A stretch of DNA of 38,390 nucleotides from Nostoc sp. LPT (GTDB lineage Bacteria > Cyanobacteriota > Cyanobacteriia > Cyanobacteriales > Nostocaceae): NCBI RefSeq assembly GCF_017115165.1, contig NZ_JABXKF010000131.1, positions 1-38,390 of the forward strand, in the 5' to 3' direction. Position numbers and translations under genes: made by a program. This document shows, in pieces, positions 8,262 to 17,058 of the stretch (its first letter is position 1; each line of letters opens with the position of its first letter). The notes beneath the pieces are model-generated. The model worked only from the letters and a program-made list of their open reading frames with translations, was not told the origin of the DNA and did no database searches.

Positions 8262-9056
8262 CTAAACAATCGACCGAATAACGCCACCATCTACCCGCAA
8301 AGCTGCACCATTAGTTGCTGATGCTACGGGACTAGAAAGGTAAACAACGATCGCTGCTACTTCTTCATTAGTTGCAAAGCGTTTGATTAGGGAACTTGGA
8401 CGCACATTTTGAAAAAATTCAGCCTCAACTTCAGCGCGAGTAATACTGCGTTCCTGTGCCAGGTTGGTGATAAAATCTTCAACTCCTTCTGAGCGAGTTG
8501 GCCCTGGTAGAACGGAGTTTACTGTGACTCCAGTCCCGATAGTCATTTCTGCTAGACCTCTGGCAATGGCAAGTTGTGCCGTCTTAGTTGTGCCGTAGTG
8601 AATCATTTCCACTGGGATCTGAATAGCAGATTCGCTGGAGATAAAAATTATCCGCCCCCAGTTTTGCTCTAGCTGCTTTTGCAGATATTGCCGACTCAAA
8701 CGGACTCCACTGAGGACGTTAACCTCAAATATCTTTAACCAGTCTTCATCAGTAATATCAAAGAAGGTTTTTGGCTCATAAATACCCAGATTGTTTATGA
8801 GTATATCAACGTCAGGAACCTCTTGAATGAGTTTCTCTAACCCTGATCCAGTGCCAGCGTCAGCAACAACACCAGAAACTTTCGCGTCGGGTGTAGAATG
8901 CTTAATTTTGGCGATCGCTTGAGCTACTCTTTCTTCAGACCGACCGTTGACAATCACTGATGCACCCTCTTGAGCTAGCCCAAGAGCGATCGCCAAACCA
9001 ATACCTGCGGTTGAGCCACTCACTAGGGCGGATTTACCATGCAATTTCAAGTCCAT
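8262..9056 (-). CDS. Short-chain dehydrogenase/reductase
   Basis: A 264-residue classical SDR with a Rossmann fold. The cofactor motif is GSTAGIG (residues 14-20), with a following Asn-Gly-Arg (37-39) that favours NADP(H). The structural NNLG motif is at 88-91. The catalytic set is Ser141 with Tyr154-x-x-x-Lys158 (YGTTK). A C-terminal VDGG motif closes the family pattern. The substrate is unknown; such proteins reduce ketones or aldehydes in the cytoplasm. It sits between the Old Yellow Enzyme and thioredoxin genes on the same strand, with about 120 nt of partly repetitive DNA before the thioredoxin gene. Confidence 0.9.
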   Translation of the reverse strand: MDLKLHGKSALVSGSTAGIGLAIALGLAQEGASVIVNGRSEERVAQAIAKIKHSTPDAKVSGVVADAGTGSGLEKLIQEVPDVDILINNLGIYEPKTFFDITDEDWLKIFEVNVLSGVRLSRQYLQKQLEQNWGRIIFISSESAIQIPVEMIHYGTTKTAQLAIARGLAEMTIGTGVTVNSVLPGPTRSEGVEDFITNLAQERSITRAEVEAEFFQNVRPSSLIKRFATNEEVAAIVVYLSSPVASATNGAALRVDGGVIRSIV

Positions 9057-9177
9057 TTTGCTCTTTCCCCGTTAGTTGAAACAGAAGTCAGAAGTCAGGA
9101 GTCTTATATATTTTGACTCCTGGCTCCCTTAACTAGAGAAGACTGCAAACTAAATGCATCTCACAATAGTACCTAGA

Positions 9178-9501
9178 TTAAAGATGCTGTGCTAAGGTCT
9201 TATTCAAGGTAGTTTTTGGAACCGCCCCTACGACAGTATCGACCTGGCGACCTCCTTTAAAAACCATCAATGTCGGAATGCTGCGAATTCCATAGTGGCT
9301 GGCGACAGTAGGATTTTGATCTGTGTTCAACTTCACAAATTTCACCTGTCCTTCATATTCAGCAGCAACTTCATCGACGACTGGGCCCACCATCCGGCAA
9401 GGGCCGCACCACGGTGCCCAAAAGTCTACTAATACCGGAATTTCACTTTCCAAGACTTCTTGCTTGAATGTGGCTTCTGTGACATTTGTAATGGATGACA
9501 T
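9178..9501 (-). CDS. trxA: Thioredoxin
   Basis: A 107-residue thioredoxin, the cytoplasmic thiol-disulphide carrier. The active site WCGPC has its redox Cys at residues 32 and 35, preceded by VDFWAP. The buried Asp (VLVDFWA), the cis-Pro loop (GIRSIPTLMVF) and the Gly-rich C-terminal region are all present. Length is standard. It is divergent from an ArsR-type regulator gene; the 80-nt gap holds a perfect palindrome, so its expression is probably under that regulator. Confidence 0.95.
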   Translation of the reverse strand: MSSITNVTEATFKQEVLESEIPVLVDFWAPWCGPCRMVGPVVDEVAAEYEGQVKFVKLNTDQNPTVASHYGIRSIPTLMVFKGGRQVDTVVGAVPKTTLNKTLAQHL

Positions 9502-9527
9502 AAATTGCCTTCCTACTTAATTCTATA

Positions 9528-9544
9528 ATTCGATAATATCGAAT
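9528..9544. promoter_or_regulatory. Palindromic operator candidate between trxA and arsR
   Basis: ATTCGAT-AAT-ATCGAAT, perfect 7-bp arms around a 3-nt centre, lies midway between the divergent thioredoxin and ArsR genes. Size, symmetry and position fit an ArsR-family operator controlling both promoters. Inference, not matched to a database motif. Confidence 0.6.
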
Positions 9545-9581
9545 AATAAAAATATATGCCACTTGATGAGATAATGCAACT

Positions 9582-9959
9582 ATGAAATTCCTTTATCATC
9601 CAGATCGAAAAAATATTTCTTTACCGGGCGTGTTGTATGCATTGGGCGATCCGGTACGGTTAGAGATTGTGCGCCTGTTGGCGACTGAGGGGGAACAATG
9701 CTGTGCGAGGTTTGATTTTGCGATCGCAAAATCAACTATGTCCAACCACTTCAAGATTTTGCGGGAGTCGGGGATAGTCTTCACACGCAAAGAAGGAACA
9801 TTGCACATTAACATACTGCGGCGTGAAGATTTAGAGATGCTGTTTCCAGGGTTGCTGGATGCGGTATTGAAAGCGGCTCAACCATTGCCTGTTGACCCCG
9901 CCAGTGCTAAGGGAATCCCAAAAAATAAATTCTCCGATAATATTAGTAGGGTGCGTTAA
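9582..9959 (+). CDS. ArsR-family winged-helix transcriptional regulator
   Basis: A 125-residue regulator with the ArsR/SmtB winged-helix fold: LGDPVRLEIVRLL (helix 2), the recognition helix region AKSTMSNHFKILRESGIV (about residues 48-65), and a beta-wing with RKEGTLHINILR. The CC pair at residues 40-41 could be a thiol or metal sensor, but the classical ELCVCDL metal box is absent, so it may sense redox state or a small molecule. A HIP1-like GCGATCGC lies inside the gene. It is divergent from trxA across the 9528 palindrome and probably represses both itself and the redox genes nearby. Confidence 0.88.
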   Translation: MKFLYHPDRKNISLPGVLYALGDPVRLEIVRLLATEGEQCCARFDFAIAKSTMSNHFKILRESGIVFTRKEGTLHINILRREDLEMLFPGLLDAVLKAAQPLPVDPASAKGIPKNKFSDNISRVR

Positions 9960-10013
9960 CGTACCCCTACTAGACATTATCCCCAGAGGGAGCCTTGAGT
10001 TCCCCAATCCCTT

Positions 10014-11213
10014 TTACAGTTCGGCACTACCCTCATCCTCGCTGGCTTCTGGTGATGGAGGGGCACTGAAAATATCAACACTCACTTTCACAACCAAGGC
10101 TGTGATCAAAAAACCCTCGATCGCTAGTGGCGGCAAACCTGCGCCAAAGATAGCTAGTCCCAAGGCAACCAAAATCAGTGCGAACGAATAAATCGTGACT
10201 TGACGACGACAAGCGGTGAACATAATTATGGCGATCGCTAGCGAATATAACGCCATGCCACCACATAGCGCCCAGCGCGTTCCAGTTTCTAAAACAGGTT
10301 GATCTACTTCTTGAATCGTGTGTCCTACTCCGACTGCAATTGTTGTCAGCCCTAACAGAATCGGCAAATGTCCATAGTTATAAAGATGTACTGAGGCAAT
10401 ACTGCGAATGCGGATTGAGGATTCAAGAAAGCTAAAGTACAGCCACCATAAACTCGCCGCTATCACAAATCCGCCGACGGCTGCCAGAATTTGTATGACA
10501 TTCCCATTCAAATTTGCTGTTGCACTTGCTACTGAGATGATCGCTTCTCCCAACACAATTAAGGTGAGTAAGCCAAATCGTTCTGGCAAATGGGAAGGAT
10601 GAGCGGGCGTTTTTACTAGCAGTCGTGACCCCGCGATCGGCACTGCTAACTCGATACTCATTGCTAGCGCCCACAAACTGTAGCGAGGAATACCATCGAA
10701 CCAGAGCGAGGCAATCCATAGCATTGTACTCGGCAGATATGACGTGAGATACAGCCGTAAATTTGCCCAAGCTACCGCTACATGCATCACTGAACGCATA
10801 TATAGCAACAGCACAATCGAGCGAATGGCGACATAAGACCAGACAAAACCTACTCCGCTATTTCCAAAGGCATGATGAACCGTTGCTGCCAGGAAGATAG
10901 CAGCCAACATCCCACTCAAAATCAGCAAGCGGTGTGGCACATCATCAGTATCATAACGATCAGCATAGAAAGTAAACAACACCCACGCCCACCAGCATGG
11001 CACAAACAACGCAGCGAATTGTAAAAAACCAACCAGCGATAAATGCTCAGATAAATAATGGCTCAGTTCTTCAATGACAACTACAAAAACTAGATCGAAA
11101 AATAGCTCAATCCAACTTGCATGATTTACCCCTTCAACTTTGCTAGTAACCCGCAAGCTCGGCGATCGCCAACGGCTGAGTGAGGCAGGGGTGAGAGAGG
11201 GTGGATTACTCAT
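10014..11213 (-). CDS. Low temperature requirement protein A (LtrA) family membrane protein
   Basis: An integral membrane protein of about 399 residues in the LtrA family. The characteristic WIELFFDLVFVVVIEELSH segment sits near the N-terminus, followed by roughly ten hydrophobic segments, a conserved Tyr-Asp pair (FYADRYDTDD) and LPERFGLLTLIVLGEAII. Family members are linked by name to cold growth in Listeria; the molecular role is not established. The start is taken at the ATG at 11213. An ATG at 11231 and a GTG at 11261 are also in frame, and none has a strong ribosome binding site. Confidence 0.82.
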   Translation of the reverse strand: MSNPPSLTPASLSRWRSPSLRVTSKVEGVNHASWIELFFDLVFVVVIEELSHYLSEHLSLVGFLQFAALFVPCWWAWVLFTFYADRYDTDDVPHRLLILSGMLAAIFLAATVHHAFGNSGVGFVWSYVAIRSIVLLLYMRSVMHVAVAWANLRLYLTSYLPSTMLWIASLWFDGIPRYSLWALAMSIELAVPIAGSRLLVKTPAHPSHLPERFGLLTLIVLGEAIISVASATANLNGNVIQILAAVGGFVIAASLWWLYFSFLESSIRIRSIASVHLYNYGHLPILLGLTTIAVGVGHTIQEVDQPVLETGTRWALCGGMALYSLAIAIIMFTACRRQVTIYSFALILVALGLAIFGAGLPPLAIEGFLITALVVKVSVDIFSAPPSPEASEDEGSAEL

Positions 11214-11336
11214 AGTATACGGCAGAAACATTATTATACATAGGTTTGATCGACATAACACCGCTCGGACGACACATAAGCGATCGCCATACTGATGGCG
11301 CTGTGAGAATTTTATTATGGTGTTCTAACCTGGAGA

Positions 11337-11573
11337 TCATAAACAAACTTGCAACCAGGATTTATAGCGTCTGGCGAGTTCCTGAAGGAAATTGAGTTCT
11401 TCATCCTCATGATTATTAAATAGGTTGCGATATTGCCAACCACGCTCGTAGCGACTCAACATTTGTTCTGGAGTAAACCGATAGACATCGGCTGTCTGCC
11501 AACAAATTGACTCCAGAAAAGGCAGCTTTTTGGGGACAATAACAGGATTATTTATTGGTGTTGCGGTTGTCAT
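11337..11573 (-). CDS. Small protein of unknown function
   Basis: A 78-residue soluble protein, rich in aromatic and charged residues, with two likely helices: TPEQMLSRYERGW and EELNFLQELARRYKSWL. I do not recognise the family. The ATG at 11573 is preferred over an in-frame TTG five codons upstream. It lies alone between the LtrA-like and MFS genes on the same strand. Confidence 0.55.
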   Translation of the reverse strand: MTTATPINNPVIVPKKLPFLESICWQTADVYRFTPEQMLSRYERGWQYRNLFNNHEDEELNFLQELARRYKSWLQVCL

Positions 11574-11693
11574 AGCTTTTTTAATCAACCACTTTCCATA
11601 TATTCAACTAATCATAGTTATGACAGTTATTAGCCGAAAAGTATTACCATCGCTCCCTCCTTAATTGCACTTTTCCAAAGAGAACCAACTTGT

Positions 11694-12965
11694 TTAGCGA
11701 TCAATCCAACGCCTGACAGCTGGCATTTGTGTATAGAACCATAGCGTACCTAAGATATTCAGACTGCCACAGACAATCAAGGCATTAGTCGCACCAAAAT
11801 TATCTGCCAAAGTTCCAGCCAACAGATTCCCAAAGGGTATCATACCCACCATTGCTAGGGCATAAAAACTCATCACCCGTCCGCGCTTATCTTCGGTAAC
11901 TAGGGTTTGGATAATCATATTACTACTGGTAATCAGGAGGATGGAAAAGCAGCCTGTAAACACCAGTATGATTATGGATAATCCAACTTGACGCGATAGT
12001 GAGAAGGAAATCAAACTTATCCCAATCAAGACTTGAGTGACTACAATCAAACGCTCTAAGCCCGCAATCCCTCGCCTAACACTCAGATACAAACAAGCAA
12101 ACAACGAGCCAATCGGCGCTGAGGTGCTAAGGTGAGCCATCGTAGTTGCATCCCCATTTAAAATCTTAGCCGCGAAGACGGGCATGAGCGCGACATGAGA
12201 CATCCCGACTAAACCTTGTAACGCCAGTATTAATAAAATTGCTCTAATCGGCTGGAACTTGGAGACATATTCAAAGCCCTCCCGCAATTTCTGCAAAGTA
12301 TCACTAAGGCTCGTCAGGGTCAACGTGGGTCGGACTTTCAGCCGCATCGCTAGCAGGGTAAAGATGGCAGGAATATAGCTGAGAGTATCGTAGAGAAAAC
12401 AATATTTCACCCCTAGTGTCGCAATCAAAATCCCGCCCATAGCCGGTCCCAATACCAGCGAGGAACTTAACATCACTGAATTCAAAGCGATCGCATTACT
12501 CCAATCGGCGCGATCATCTACGGTTTCGGTGACGATTGTATGACGCACGGGCATATCTAATCCCTTGAGCAAACCATTGAGAACACTCAGTACCAATAGG
12601 ATGGGAAACGTAATTTGATTCGTAAAGGTAAGAATCGTTAATCCCAGGGAAACGCTAATTCCCAATATCTGCACCAACATTAACAAGTCACGACGACTCC
12701 AGCGATCGGACAATACGCCCGAAAAGGGAATCACTAATAACGTCGGCAAAAATTGCACAAACCCTGCAACTCCCAACAACCATGCCGATTGAGTCAAATC
12801 GTATACCAGCCAAGGAATAGTTAACTGCTGGGTCATAAATGTCCCAGACATTGATAGTAACTGCCCCCCAAAAAACAGGCGAAAATTGCGCCAGCGAAAG
12901 GCGGGTAAATACTGGTAAATGATATTACTTACGCGATCGCCTAGTTGTCTGTTCCAAATTTTCAT
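11694..12965 (-). CDS. MFS transporter (enterobactin-exporter / MFS_3 type)
   Basis: A 423-residue major facilitator superfamily exporter with about twelve membrane segments. FRLFFGGQLLSMSGTFM opens the first helix; the loop 2-3 signature appears as GVLSDRWSRRDLL. A second-half equivalent is seen at LLAGTLADNFGATNAL. The overall pattern (PAFRWRNFRLFF start, TVDDRADWSNAIALNSV) matches MFS_3/EntS-like exporters of siderophores, drugs or metabolites; substrate unknown. The ATG lies only 11 nt downstream of a 51-nt inverted repeat and lacks a Shine-Dalgarno sequence. Confidence 0.87.
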   Translation of the reverse strand: MKIWNRQLGDRVSNIIYQYLPAFRWRNFRLFFGGQLLSMSGTFMTQQLTIPWLVYDLTQSAWLLGVAGFVQFLPTLLVIPFSGVLSDRWSRRDLLMLVQILGISVSLGLTILTFTNQITFPILLVLSVLNGLLKGLDMPVRHTIVTETVDDRADWSNAIALNSVMLSSSLVLGPAMGGILIATLGVKYCFLYDTLSYIPAIFTLLAMRLKVRPTLTLTSLSDTLQKLREGFEYVSKFQPIRAILLILALQGLVGMSHVALMPVFAAKILNGDATTMAHLSTSAPIGSLFACLYLSVRRGIAGLERLIVVTQVLIGISLISFSLSRQVGLSIIILVFTGCFSILLITSSNMIIQTLVTEDKRGRVMSFYALAMVGMIPFGNLLAGTLADNFGATNALIVCGSLNILGTLWFYTQMPAVRRWIDR

Positions 12966-12976
12966 CAGGAAAGTTC

Positions 12977-13027
12977 TATTATGTTTTACTAAGTATTAGG
13001 CTAACTAATACTTAGTAAAACATAATA
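12977..13027. promoter_or_regulatory. Long inverted repeat in front of the MFS gene
   Basis: Two perfectly complementary 23-bp arms (12977-12999 and 13005-13027) flank the 5-nt centre GCTAA. The right arm begins CTAATACTTAGTAAAA. It sits between the end of the binding-protein gene (13102) and the MFS start (12965). On the minus strand no T-run follows, so it is not a classical terminator. It could be a repressor operator, an mRNA hairpin that hides the MFS start, or a remnant of a mobile palindrome. Confidence 0.7.
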
Positions 13028-13101
13028 ATTATCGGATAATTGCGTAGTTTACCGCCGCAGGCATCGCGTTTGATTTTTTAACAAGCTTGCTGATTCAAAG
13101 G

Positions 13102-14178
13102 TTAAGCCTTATTCCTAACGGCATCTGGTGTAATCGCTGCATACTGCTGGGCAGTTAAGGTTGCTCCAAAAACATCGACTTGTTTTGGCACAAGTTTCAG
13201 TTCATACAGAAGATCCGCAACCTTTTGTTGAGCGCTAATTACTTCCTCAGTAATTGGTCTCATGTCATATTTTCTTCTCGTCAACGTTAACTCCATAGTA
13301 TCGACATCAGTCTTGACCTTCGGTGCGAGGATTTCAGCAGCAGCCCGCCTGTTTTTGTTTGCCCACTGCCCAACTTGGTAGTACTCTGACAAAATTGCTT
13401 TCAAGAGTTCAGCATTATTAATTGCAAAATCTCGTGAAGCTAGGTAATAACTTCCTGGCGTCTTAATTCCTTGCGCGTTTCGTAAGACCCGAATAGTGCC
13501 TTCCCGTTGCAGCTTGATCAGACTAGGATCACCTTCTACAAAGGCATCAACCGTCTTGTTCAAAAACGCTGCTCTTCCATCTGCAATGGGTAGATTCACT
13601 GATTCAATATCACTGATTTTTAGCTCTATCTCTTCAAACGCTTTCACCACAAAAAAGGTCTGAGCCGTCCCTCTAGAATAAGCAACTTTTTTACCTTTAA
13701 GACCTGCCAATGTTTGGATTGGAGAATCCTTTAGCACAACAATTGCTGAACCTTCTCCAGTACCTGGCGGGGTATTAACTACATAAATCAGATTGGTACC
13801 AGCTGCCTGAGCAAAAATGGGTGGCGTTTCGCCAGTAGGCCCAAGGTCAATGCTACCCACATTTAAGGCTTCCAATAGCGGAGGTCCAGACACAAATTGC
13901 GACCAAGTAACACCTATTCCTTGAGAAGCCAAGCGTTTTTCGATCACGCCTTTTTCGTGTGTTAGATCCCCAGAAACTTGGTAGCCAAGTCGAACCAGCT
14001 TGGTACTGCCTTTATTATTACTAGTGGCATTAGTACTCAAGGTTGTGCTGCTGTTATTGCCTGTGTTGCCGTTATTTGTTCCACAACTGACTAAGGCAGT
14101 AAAAGACATTAATCCATAAAAAGTGTAAAGTAAATCACGTCTGGATATTGAGTGCTTTCCAATTTGCAGTCTGACCAT
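13102..14178 (-). CDS. ABC-transporter substrate-binding lipoprotein, aliphatic sulfonate (SsuA) type
   Basis: A 358-residue periplasmic binding protein. The N-terminus has a twin-arginine-like SRRDLLYTF (about residues 12-20), a hydrophobic stretch, and the lipobox LVSC (Cys about 32), followed by an Asn/Ser/Thr-rich linker. The body has the SsuA/TauA pattern: LVRLGYQ, LLEALNVGSIDLGPTGETPPIFAQAAG, GLKGKKVAYSRGTAQTFFV and DAFVEGDPSLI. It would deliver alkanesulfonates or related sulfur compounds to an ABC permease, but no permease or ATPase gene lies in this window. The next gene upstream is a TauD-type dioxygenase, consistent with organosulfur use. Confidence 0.87.
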   Translation of the reverse strand: MVRLQIGKHSISRRDLLYTFYGLMSFTALVSCGTNNGNTGNNSSTTLSTNATSNNKGSTKLVRLGYQVSGDLTHEKGVIEKRLASQGIGVTWSQFVSGPPLLEALNVGSIDLGPTGETPPIFAQAAGTNLIYVVNTPPGTGEGSAIVVLKDSPIQTLAGLKGKKVAYSRGTAQTFFVVKAFEEIELKISDIESVNLPIADGRAAFLNKTVDAFVEGDPSLIKLQREGTIRVLRNAQGIKTPGSYYLASRDFAINNAELLKAILSEYYQVGQWANKNRRAAAEILAPKVKTDVDTMELTLTRRKYDMRPITEEVISAQQKVADLLYELKLVPKQVDVFGATLTAQQYAAITPDAVRNKA

Positions 14179-14290
14179 AGCTTTCTAGTACTGTTTGTTA
14201 ATTAACCCCCTCTGCTCTCTAAAGTGGAGAAGGAAAGGGGGAGTAAAGTTTTGTATCTGAAAGAGTTCACAATTTTTAGCTAGCTGAACT

Positions 14291-15172
14291 TTAGAAAGGA
14301 CGGCTTCCTTGAATGCTAACCCGCTTCAAAACCCGGGTTGCGTTGGAATTAAATTCGGGGCGATAATGAGCCGTTGCCTGGTTATCCCAATAAAGCAGGT
14401 CGCCTTTACTCCAGTGGTGTTGATAAACAAAGTGGGGTTGTTTAATGTGTTCCCGCAACCGCTCAATTAGCTTTGCCCCTTCCACTGGGTCGTAATCAAC
14501 AATATCTACCTCGCTAGCGGCATTTAAGAAGAGAACTTTCTTGCCAGTATCCGGGTGAGTGCGAACCAAAGGATGGGTAGCAACTTGTTCACCGGGTTCA
14601 ACGGGCCGACCGGCTGCGTAACCCGGTTCAGGATACTCATCCCGATACTTGCCATAAAAATTAAAATGGCGTAACTGCAAACCAGCAATCTGCTTTTTAG
14701 TAGCATCATCTAGTTCTTCGTAAGCCTGAATCAAATTCACCCAATAGGTATCAGGCCCATTCTCAGGCAGTTCTACCCCATATAAAAATGAACCGCTAGA
14801 TGGTGTAGGCAACCAGTCATGATCGATATGGGGTAAAAGTTTACGATAGTTGGGTGCAAGATTGACGGAACTTTCTTCAGAGGCAGCATTTGCAAGGGTA
14901 AGAACAAGAGGCGGCAGGTACGGCTCGGTTTCTCCTTTACGGATATAGGCAGGCTGTTGGAGAATGTCGCCAAAGTAATTCGCAAACGCTAATAATTGGT
15001 CGTCAGTCAATTGTTGATTTTTGAAGATGAGGATGTGATGATCGCGCCACGCCTGCTTGAGTTGCAAGATTACTTCTGGTTCTGCTGCAATACTGGCGTC
15101 AACACCATTAACAACTGCTCCTAAAGCTGCTCCACTAGGCGTAATCTCAATCCGTGTTGCAGTAAATGTCAT
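14291..15172 (-). CDS. TauD/TfdA-family Fe(II)/2-oxoglutarate dioxygenase
   Basis: A 293-residue non-haem iron dioxygenase that couples 2-oxoglutarate decarboxylation to substrate hydroxylation, in this family often releasing sulfite from taurine or other alkanesulfonates. The iron triad is visible as His115-x-Asp117 (HIDHDW) and His269 (QATAHY), with Arg280 positioned to bind 2-oxoglutarate. The start is at 15172, where AAGGAG precedes the ATG by about 8 nt. A longer open frame of 21 codons upstream lacks such a site. With the SsuA-like protein it forms a probable sulfur-starvation pair. Confidence 0.9.
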   Translation of the reverse strand: MTFTATRIEITPSGAALGAVVNGVDASIAAEPEVILQLKQAWRDHHILIFKNQQLTDDQLLAFANYFGDILQQPAYIRKGETEPYLPPLVLTLANAASEESSVNLAPNYRKLLPHIDHDWLPTPSSGSFLYGVELPENGPDTYWVNLIQAYEELDDATKKQIAGLQLRHFNFYGKYRDEYPEPGYAAGRPVEPGEQVATHPLVRTHPDTGKKVLFLNAASEVDIVDYDPVEGAKLIERLREHIKQPHFVYQHHWSKGDLLYWDNQATAHYRPEFNSNATRVLKRVSIQGSRPF

Positions 15173-15239
15173 AAAAATTTCTCCTTCTACTTTGTAGTTT
15201 GTAAGGAAGCGATCGTAGCTGTCAGTATAATACACTAAT

Positions 15240-15603
15240 TCGATAGATTTACAGTAGTATATGATGACTATATTTTTAGACTGCTGGAATCAAAGCAGAA
15301 ATATTCAGTAAAATAAATAGCAAGCTTGCCAGTTAAATTACGGACTAATACCATTTCACTATAAGGTTGATACATTTAGGGGAGCAGAGGAGAAAATATT
15401 TGTCTCTTTCAGTTGTAAAATTGTATAAACTGATACTCTTGGTAATATTAAAGAGATATACTAACTACGCCAATGGTTAATGCTTGACCATTTTGACCGC
15501 TAAAAAGTAAACCAATACAGTAATATGCGCCTGGAGTATTTCTGTACCTCACAACGTTGAAATCTGCTATATATCCCCAACTATGGAGAATCCCCAGAGA
15601 GGT
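15240..15603. other. Gene-free boundary between the chromosome and the island
   Basis: 364 nt without a convincing gene, holding the promoter side of the dioxygenase gene and the 3' end of the island's minus-strand operon. It contains a short GGGGAGCAGAGGAG tract near 15380. No tRNA gene or clear attachment repeat was found by eye. Confidence 0.5.
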
Positions 15604-15939
15604 TTAAGAACCATCTCTCTTGCATAGTACTTCTGTGTCAGGGATGATTGCATACCGAATTAGATAAGCTTTGATTTCTCGTAGCTGATTATCCATGTCT
15701 TGGATTTGGTCTTCAAGGTCTTCAAATCCAAGAGTGATATTTTTTGAGATATCTAGTTGATGGCGAATAAGGTGATTGAAATCACGTTCGTCGTTAAGTG
15801 CTTTCTCAGCAGCCGCAACTGCTATTTGAGTAGCTTGTTGTCTCTCGAATTTGAGCTTGTTTGTCCACCAAGCAACCCAACCAGAGGTTGCACCAATAAG
15901 AGCTAGTAAAAAACTAGCTGAACCAGCATCAAATTTCAT
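15604..15939 (-). CDS. Small membrane-anchored coiled-coil protein
   Basis: A 111-residue protein. One N-terminal membrane segment (FLLALIGATSGWVAWWTN, about residues 10-27) is followed by a long charged helix with heptad-like pattern (about 30-95). Topology resembles phage holin-like or spanin-like small membrane proteins, but no specific family is recognised. It is the last gene of the left-arm operon; its ATG overlaps the stop of the preceding gene (ATGA at 15936-15939), which supports translational coupling and the chosen start. Confidence 0.75.
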   Translation of the reverse strand: MKFDAGSASFLLALIGATSGWVAWWTNKLKFERQQATQIAVAAAEKALNDERDFNHLIRHQLDISKNITLGFEDLEDQIQDMDNQLREIKAYLIRYAIIPDTEVLCKRDGS

Positions 15940-16301
15940 AATTTAAGAACCGCTTCCCAAATTTTGACCCGACAATTACCTACTGGAAAGGCTAATTTGA
16001 AGCGCAATGTAAAGGGTGAAATTCCATCAGGAAAAATAATAACTCTTGGGATTTTATTGGGTAAAGTATAACTACTTGATGTTTGTGCAATGCCACCTAC
16101 TTGAAATAAATTGACTGTTTGCACCAAATACCCTGCTATATTCCTGGAATTAATATTTGTAGTAGTAGCGAGTACTGCCACTATTACTGATGTAAATTCT
16201 CTGGGAATATCAAATTTTTGATTACCTAAAATAGATTGATCAAATCTGACATTCCACAGATAATTGTTTTTTAAATCGCTATAGCCTTCCGACAATTCCA
16301 T
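15936..16301 (-). CDS. Unknown protein of the island's left-arm operon
   Basis: A 121-residue, strand-rich, probably soluble protein (YLWNVRFDQSIL near the N-terminus, SPFTLRFKLAFPVGNCRVKIW near the C-terminus). Composition suits a small structural or tail-associated component, but I recognise no family. It is coupled downstream to the membrane protein at 15604 and begins right after the stop of the 16303 gene. Confidence 0.7.
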   Translation of the reverse strand: MELSEGYSDLKNNYLWNVRFDQSILGNQKFDIPREFTSVIVAVLATTTNINSRNIAGYLVQTVNLFQVGGIAQTSSSYTLPNKIPRVIIFPDGISPFTLRFKLAFPVGNCRVKIWEAVLKL

Positions 16302-16302
16302 C

Positions 16303-16668
16303 TTAATTAGTCTTGATGGCTACACCGTTAATATTATATTCTTTGCCAGCAATTTTAATTTTCTTGCCGTTCAGTTTTCCGCCTGTAGTTACGGCACCGA
16401 TTTTGTCTGGTTCACAGAATCTAATAGTACTTTTAGAATTACCATTAGCATCAGTGTAACCAATCCTCACTTTGGCCGGACGTGGGCTGTTGGCACCAAA
16501 CATTAAGCCGGCATCAGTATCCTTAGCAATCACTACACCTAATTCATCAGCAACGGCTTTAGGGTAAGCATCTTTATTACCACGCCATGCAAAACGCATT
16601 GCCCCAGCGTTGCCGACCGTACCACCCAGATTGATGTAATAAACCTGGGATTTCGCCTCTTTGGCCAT
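16303..16668 (-). CDS. Conserved-looking small beta-rich island protein
   Basis: A 121-residue protein with YYINLGGTVGNAGAMRFAWRG near the start, a central MFGANSPRPAKVRIGY stretch, and a basic LNGKKIKIAGKEYNINGV end. The Gly-rich, strand-rich pattern suggests a folded structural domain. I believe homologues recur in cyanobacterial islands but cannot name the family. A ribosome binding site (GGGAG) lies shortly before the ATG. It follows the 76-residue gene in the same operon. Confidence 0.75.
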   Translation of the reverse strand: MAKEAKSQVYYINLGGTVGNAGAMRFAWRGNKDAYPKAVADELGVVIAKDTDAGLMFGANSPRPAKVRIGYTDANGNSKSTIRFCEPDKIGAVTTGGKLNGKKIKIAGKEYNINGVAIKTN

Positions 16669-16731
16669 CGTAAAATCTCCCTATTATTTATTAATAAATG
16701 TGGGGTGAATACCCCATTGAAAAACTAGAAA

Positions 16732-16962
16732 TTAGGGTAGATATGCCGTCGGAGACGCTACCAAAGCACCAGCAGAACTAACAGCAAAGGTAGCTGGTGC
16801 AGAAAAGGTAATAGAAACAGTACGATTTTCGGTGTCAATTGCAGTCTGGATGTTGTTCGGATTGTTAGTTGTATCAGCAAGTTCAGCGTTTTGCATCCGA
16901 ACTGCTAATTCCCATAATTGACCTTCAAGAGTAGTTGCAACAGTAGTAACGCTAGCAGCCAT
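16732..16962 (-). CDS. Small Ala/Thr-rich island protein
   Basis: A 76-residue protein: an N-terminal helix (TTLEGQLWELAVRMQNAE) followed by strands (RTVSITFSAPATFAV). No charged nucleic-acid patch and no signal peptide. It could be a minor virion or fibre component; the family is not recognised. It lies between the HTH gene and the 121-residue beta-rich gene in the left-arm operon. Confidence 0.65.
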   Translation of the reverse strand: MAASVTTVATTLEGQLWELAVRMQNAELADTTNNPNNIQTAIDTENRTVSITFSAPATFAVSSAGALVASPTAYLP

Positions 16963-17058
16963 ACGTGTGTACCTAGAGTTGGTTGTCTTTGATACATCTA
17001 AGCTAGTACCTGAAAAATAACTCTGTCACTAGCAATCACTCACTCTCCCTATCGAGCC

